Below the pieces are notes generated by a model, which worked only from the letters and a program-made list of their open reading frames with translations, was not told where the DNA came from and ran no database searches. Below are positions 15,460 through 17,502 of a stretch of DNA of 17,502 nucleotides, piece by piece. The stretch lies in NCBI GenBank assembly GCA_028279155.1, contig JANQST010000128.1, positions 1 to 17,502 on the forward strand, read 5' to 3'. The number at the start of each line of letters is the position of its first letter. Positions within the stretch are counted from its first letter, which is position 1. The position numbers and the translations under genes were made by a program. The stretch is from Cyclobacteriaceae bacterium (GTDB lineage: Bacteria > Bacteroidota > Bacteroidia > Cytophagales > Cyclobacteriaceae).

Positions 15460-16608
15460 ATGAAAAATTTAAATTTCAAATCATACTTACTAGCAATTGC
15501 AACTATCCTCTTGGCATTCAGTTGTAGCGACCCATTAGGGGATGATATCGATAAAATAAATGAAGATTTGTCAATCTCTAAAGAGATTGTATATACCCTA
15601 ACTGATGATGATTACGATACGGCTGATGATGTTTGTAGCTGTTCGGGATTCGGCAACTTCAGTAGTGATGATGGTGTTAGACAAGGAGTTCCGGCAGTTT
15701 TAGCAGCGGTTTTTCCTGCATTAGGGGATGGATCTTCTGCATTGGTGACCTATGATTTCTTTAACGGAAGTTCGCCAGATATCCGAGGTGATCAGCAAGT
15801 ATTTACAGTTACGGCTGAAGAATATACGGAACTTGGTTTTGGCTTTGGAAACTTTAGTGACCTTGCTGAAGATGTTCCAGTATATGCTGATTTTAAAGTT
15901 GGTGAGGGATCTGATGGAGATTACCTGGATGTGACTCACGAATTCTTTAACAATGGAACTACGACAACAGTTACTACTCGAGTTGTTTGGGTTGTTTCAA
16001 ACAATGCCTGGGTATGGGCAGAACCACTTCCTGATGCTTCTTATGCTGACTTCTTTAATGAAAGTCCTCCGGATTTTAGCTTTGAAGATGAAGGAGAGGA
16101 CAACATTCCATTTTGGTTAAAAGCCACTAAAATTTTTGCTGTAGCCGGAGATCAGGCACTAATTCAATGGAACTGGGACAATGGACCTGGTACCAGCCAA
16201 TCTGTAGCGCTCTATATTTTCGATGGTACCAACTGGAATGAGTATGGAAATGTAGCTCAAATTACTCAGCAGTCATTGAACTTTGGTCATGACGGAACTA
16301 CCTGGGTACCTGATAATACAATCAAATACACAATGGGACCTGATGATTGGACTGCAATTGCAGCTGCTTCATTGAATTCAAACCCTGGTGGATCTGCGAG
16401 TGTTACCCAGTTTGGTAACTTCGACCTTACACTTTGGACATCTGAGCAAATTTTCGAGCAGATAACCAATCGACTGGCTACCATCTTCCCGAATCCTGAA
16501 GCTGGTCAGAAATACCTAATTACTTATGCGGTATGGAGACCTGGGTCTGGATCAGATCAACTAAACATTATTTGGGATGGGACATCTTATTCCGAAATAA
16601 CAGAATAA
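15460..16608 (+). CDS. Lipoprotein with degenerate internal repeats, partner of the TonB-dependent receptor
   Basis: The frame could begin at TTG 15442, but ATG 15460 gives a clean 382-residue lipoprotein precursor: basic start, hydrophobic core, and LLAFSC with C22 as the lipidated residue. Acidic residues follow (SDPLGDD), loosely like the surface-export signals of Bacteroidota lipoproteins. Three segments begin alike: VYTLTDDDY (44-52), VFTVTAEEY (114-122) and KYTMGPDDW (289-297). Each continues into an FGNF motif (64-67, 129-132, 318-321) and a strand such as ALVTYDFFNG (94-103). Strands ending in W or DG-x-x-W/Y recur near 174-187, 248-262 and 366-380. I do not recognise the family. It is acidic, aromatic and Trp-rich in the middle, with an odd CSC at 59-61. 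A surface ligand-binding role with the receptor is likely by context only. Confidence 0.85.
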   Translation: MKNLNFKSYLLAIATILLAFSCSDPLGDDIDKINEDLSISKEIVYTLTDDDYDTADDVCSCSGFGNFSSDDGVRQGVPAVLAAVFPALGDGSSALVTYDFFNGSSPDIRGDQQVFTVTAEEYTELGFGFGNFSDLAEDVPVYADFKVGEGSDGDYLDVTHEFFNNGTTTTVTTRVVWVVSNNAWVWAEPLPDASYADFFNESPPDFSFEDEGEDNIPFWLKATKIFAVAGDQALIQWNWDNGPGTSQSVALYIFDGTNWNEYGNVAQITQQSLNFGHDGTTWVPDNTIKYTMGPDDWTAIAAASLNSNPGGSASVTQFGNFDLTLWTSEQIFEQITNRLATIFPNPEAGQKYLITYAVWRPGSGSDQLNIIWDGTSYSEITE

Positions 16609-16621
16609 CATATATTTTTTT

Positions 16622-16654
16622 AAAAGCGCTTCCATATGGGAGCGCTTTTTTTTT
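16622..16654 (+). terminator. Strong intrinsic terminator after the lipoprotein gene
   Basis: AAAAGCGCTTCC (16622-16633) pairs with GGGAGCGCTTTT (16638-16649) around an ATAT loop, with a single G-U wobble. The run of T from 16646 to 16654 follows directly. It starts 14 bases after the lipoprotein stop and 33 bases before the endonuclease ATG, so it should end the receptor-lipoprotein transcript. Confidence 0.93.
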
Positions 16655-16682
16655 GCTATACACCTAATAACATTCATTAAGT

Positions 16683-17502
16683 ATGAAAGTAGTATCTCTA
16701 ATTTTCTTGTTGGCAGTGATGTCTTTTAGTGCGCATAGTCAGGATTACTATGAAGGAACCACAGGGCTAACTGGTGAAGAATTGAAGCTTAAACTTCATC
16801 AAATCATCAGGGGACACACCGTACGATCGTACTCAGAATTTAGAGACACCATTCTACCTGATCTTGATGAAGATCCTGCGAATGCTGACAATATCATTGT
16901 CTTTTATAAAAACGTTTCTATCCCTAAGGCTGATTTCGCTAATGGTGATGATGGGTGGAACAGGGAACATACCTGGCCTTCTTCTCATGGCTTTTCTGCT
17001 ACCTCAGACACAGCCTATACAGATGCTCATAATCTAAGGCCTTCTGATGCTACGGTGAATACCTCCAAAAGCAACAAAGATTTTAATGATGTCGAACATA
17101 CTGCTGAAAACGAACAGGGAGAAGCTGAAAATACATTCACAACAGATGATTTTTGGGAACCTCGAGATGAGATAAAAGGAGATGTTGCCAGGATTCTATT
17201 CTATTTGGATGTGAGGTACGATAGTGATCGTCTTAACCTGGAACTTGTAGATCGTATCAGTTTTTCTAATGAACCTGAATTGGGTGTTCTATATACGCTG
17301 ATAAAGTGGCACGAAGCTGATCCTGTGGATGCTGCTGAAATGGCACGGCACGAGGGAGTTTTTGGCTATCAGGAAAATAGAAACCCGTTCATTGATCATC
17401 CGGAATGGGTTGCGGAAATTTGGGGATCGACTACCACACCTGTTTTAACCCTTGATGCCCCAAACTTAAACCCTGATTTTGGTATGGTTGAGTTAGGATC
17501 GT
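16683..17502 (+). CDS. Secreted endonuclease I family nuclease with C-terminal extension (3' truncated by window edge)
   Basis: Translation from ATG 16683 runs open to the window end (273 codons). A signal peptide (1-19, ending SAHS-Q) is followed by an endonuclease I domain, about residues 25-250. GWNREHTWP (91-99) supplies the catalytic pair E95 and H96. DAHNLRPSDATVN (114-126) supplies the metal-binding Asn, probably N126, and SNKDF follows. KGDVARILFYLDVRY (165-179) and a late RNPFIDHPEWVAEIWG (233-248) also match. Relatives such as EndA and Vvn cut DNA and often RNA non-specifically, outside the cytoplasm. From about 254 a new segment begins (LTLDAPNLNPDFGMVELGS), which looks like the start of an Ig-like domain; a type IX secretion tail could follow beyond the window. 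A strong terminator separates it from the lipoprotein gene, so it needs its own promoter or read-through. Confidence 0.93.
   Translation, partial: MKVVSLIFLLAVMSFSAHSQDYYEGTTGLTGEELKLKLHQIIRGHTVRSYSEFRDTILPDLDEDPANADNIIVFYKNVSIPKADFANGDDGWNREHTWPSSHGFSATSDTAYTDAHNLRPSDATVNTSKSNKDFNDVEHTAENEQGEAENTFTTDDFWEPRDEIKGDVARILFYLDVRYDSDRLNLELVDRISFSNEPELGVLYTLIKWHEADPVDAAEMARHEGVFGYQENRNPFIDHPEWVAEIWGSTTTPVLTLDAPNLNPDFGMVELGS

Noticed and set aside
12910..16608. SusC/SusD-type glycan uptake pair
   Set aside because: The receptor is shorter than typical SusC proteins and the lipoprotein has beta-type repeats rather than the helical SusD pattern.

Overview
The window looks like a chromosomal piece of a Bacteroidota genome, probably a Cytophagales-type organism. 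The reasons are: a TonB-dependent receptor with an N-terminal carboxypeptidase-regulatory-like domain followed by a lipoprotein; a carboxy-terminally extended secreted endonuclease I; a large soluble hybrid histidine kinase; a bifunctional RibBA; weak or absent Shine-Dalgarno sequences; and AT-rich intergenic DNA. No rRNA, tRNA, insertion sequence, phage gene or CRISPR array was seen. No gene-free stretch exceeds about 300 bases; the longest is 253 bases, upstream of the TonB-dependent receptor.

Layout. (1) Positions 1-3134, plus strand: the 3' end of dnaG (primase), ribBA (riboflavin synthesis), a secreted protein of unknown function and surE (nucleotidase), packed with gaps of 0-7 bases. 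(2) 3241-3807, plus strand: a four-EF-hand calcium-binding protein. (3) 10009 down to 3808, minus strand: a tight five-gene run. In transcription order it encodes a 1083-residue hybrid histidine kinase, a single-domain response regulator, a 91-residue unknown protein, a PhnP-like metallo-beta-lactamase-fold hydrolase, and an NFACT/RqcH-family ribosome quality-control protein. The first four genes overlap end to end. (4) 10043-12656, plus strand: miaA (tRNA modification), then a sugar kinase of the BadF/BcrA family overlapping murQ (MurNAc-6-phosphate etherase), a plausible peptidoglycan-sugar recycling pair. (5) 12910-17502, plus strand: a TonB-dependent receptor, a lipoprotein built of degenerate internal repeats, a strong intrinsic terminator, and a secreted endonuclease I that runs off the window.

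The two parts with most potential novelty are both inferences from gene order and domain content. The first is region 5, which could be a surface system that cuts environmental nucleic acid and takes up the products, with the repeat lipoprotein as a possible surface partner of the receptor. The second is region 3, where a multi-sensor phosphorelay is translationally coupled to a small unknown protein, a hydrolase and an RqcH-like factor. The rest is ordinary housekeeping content.
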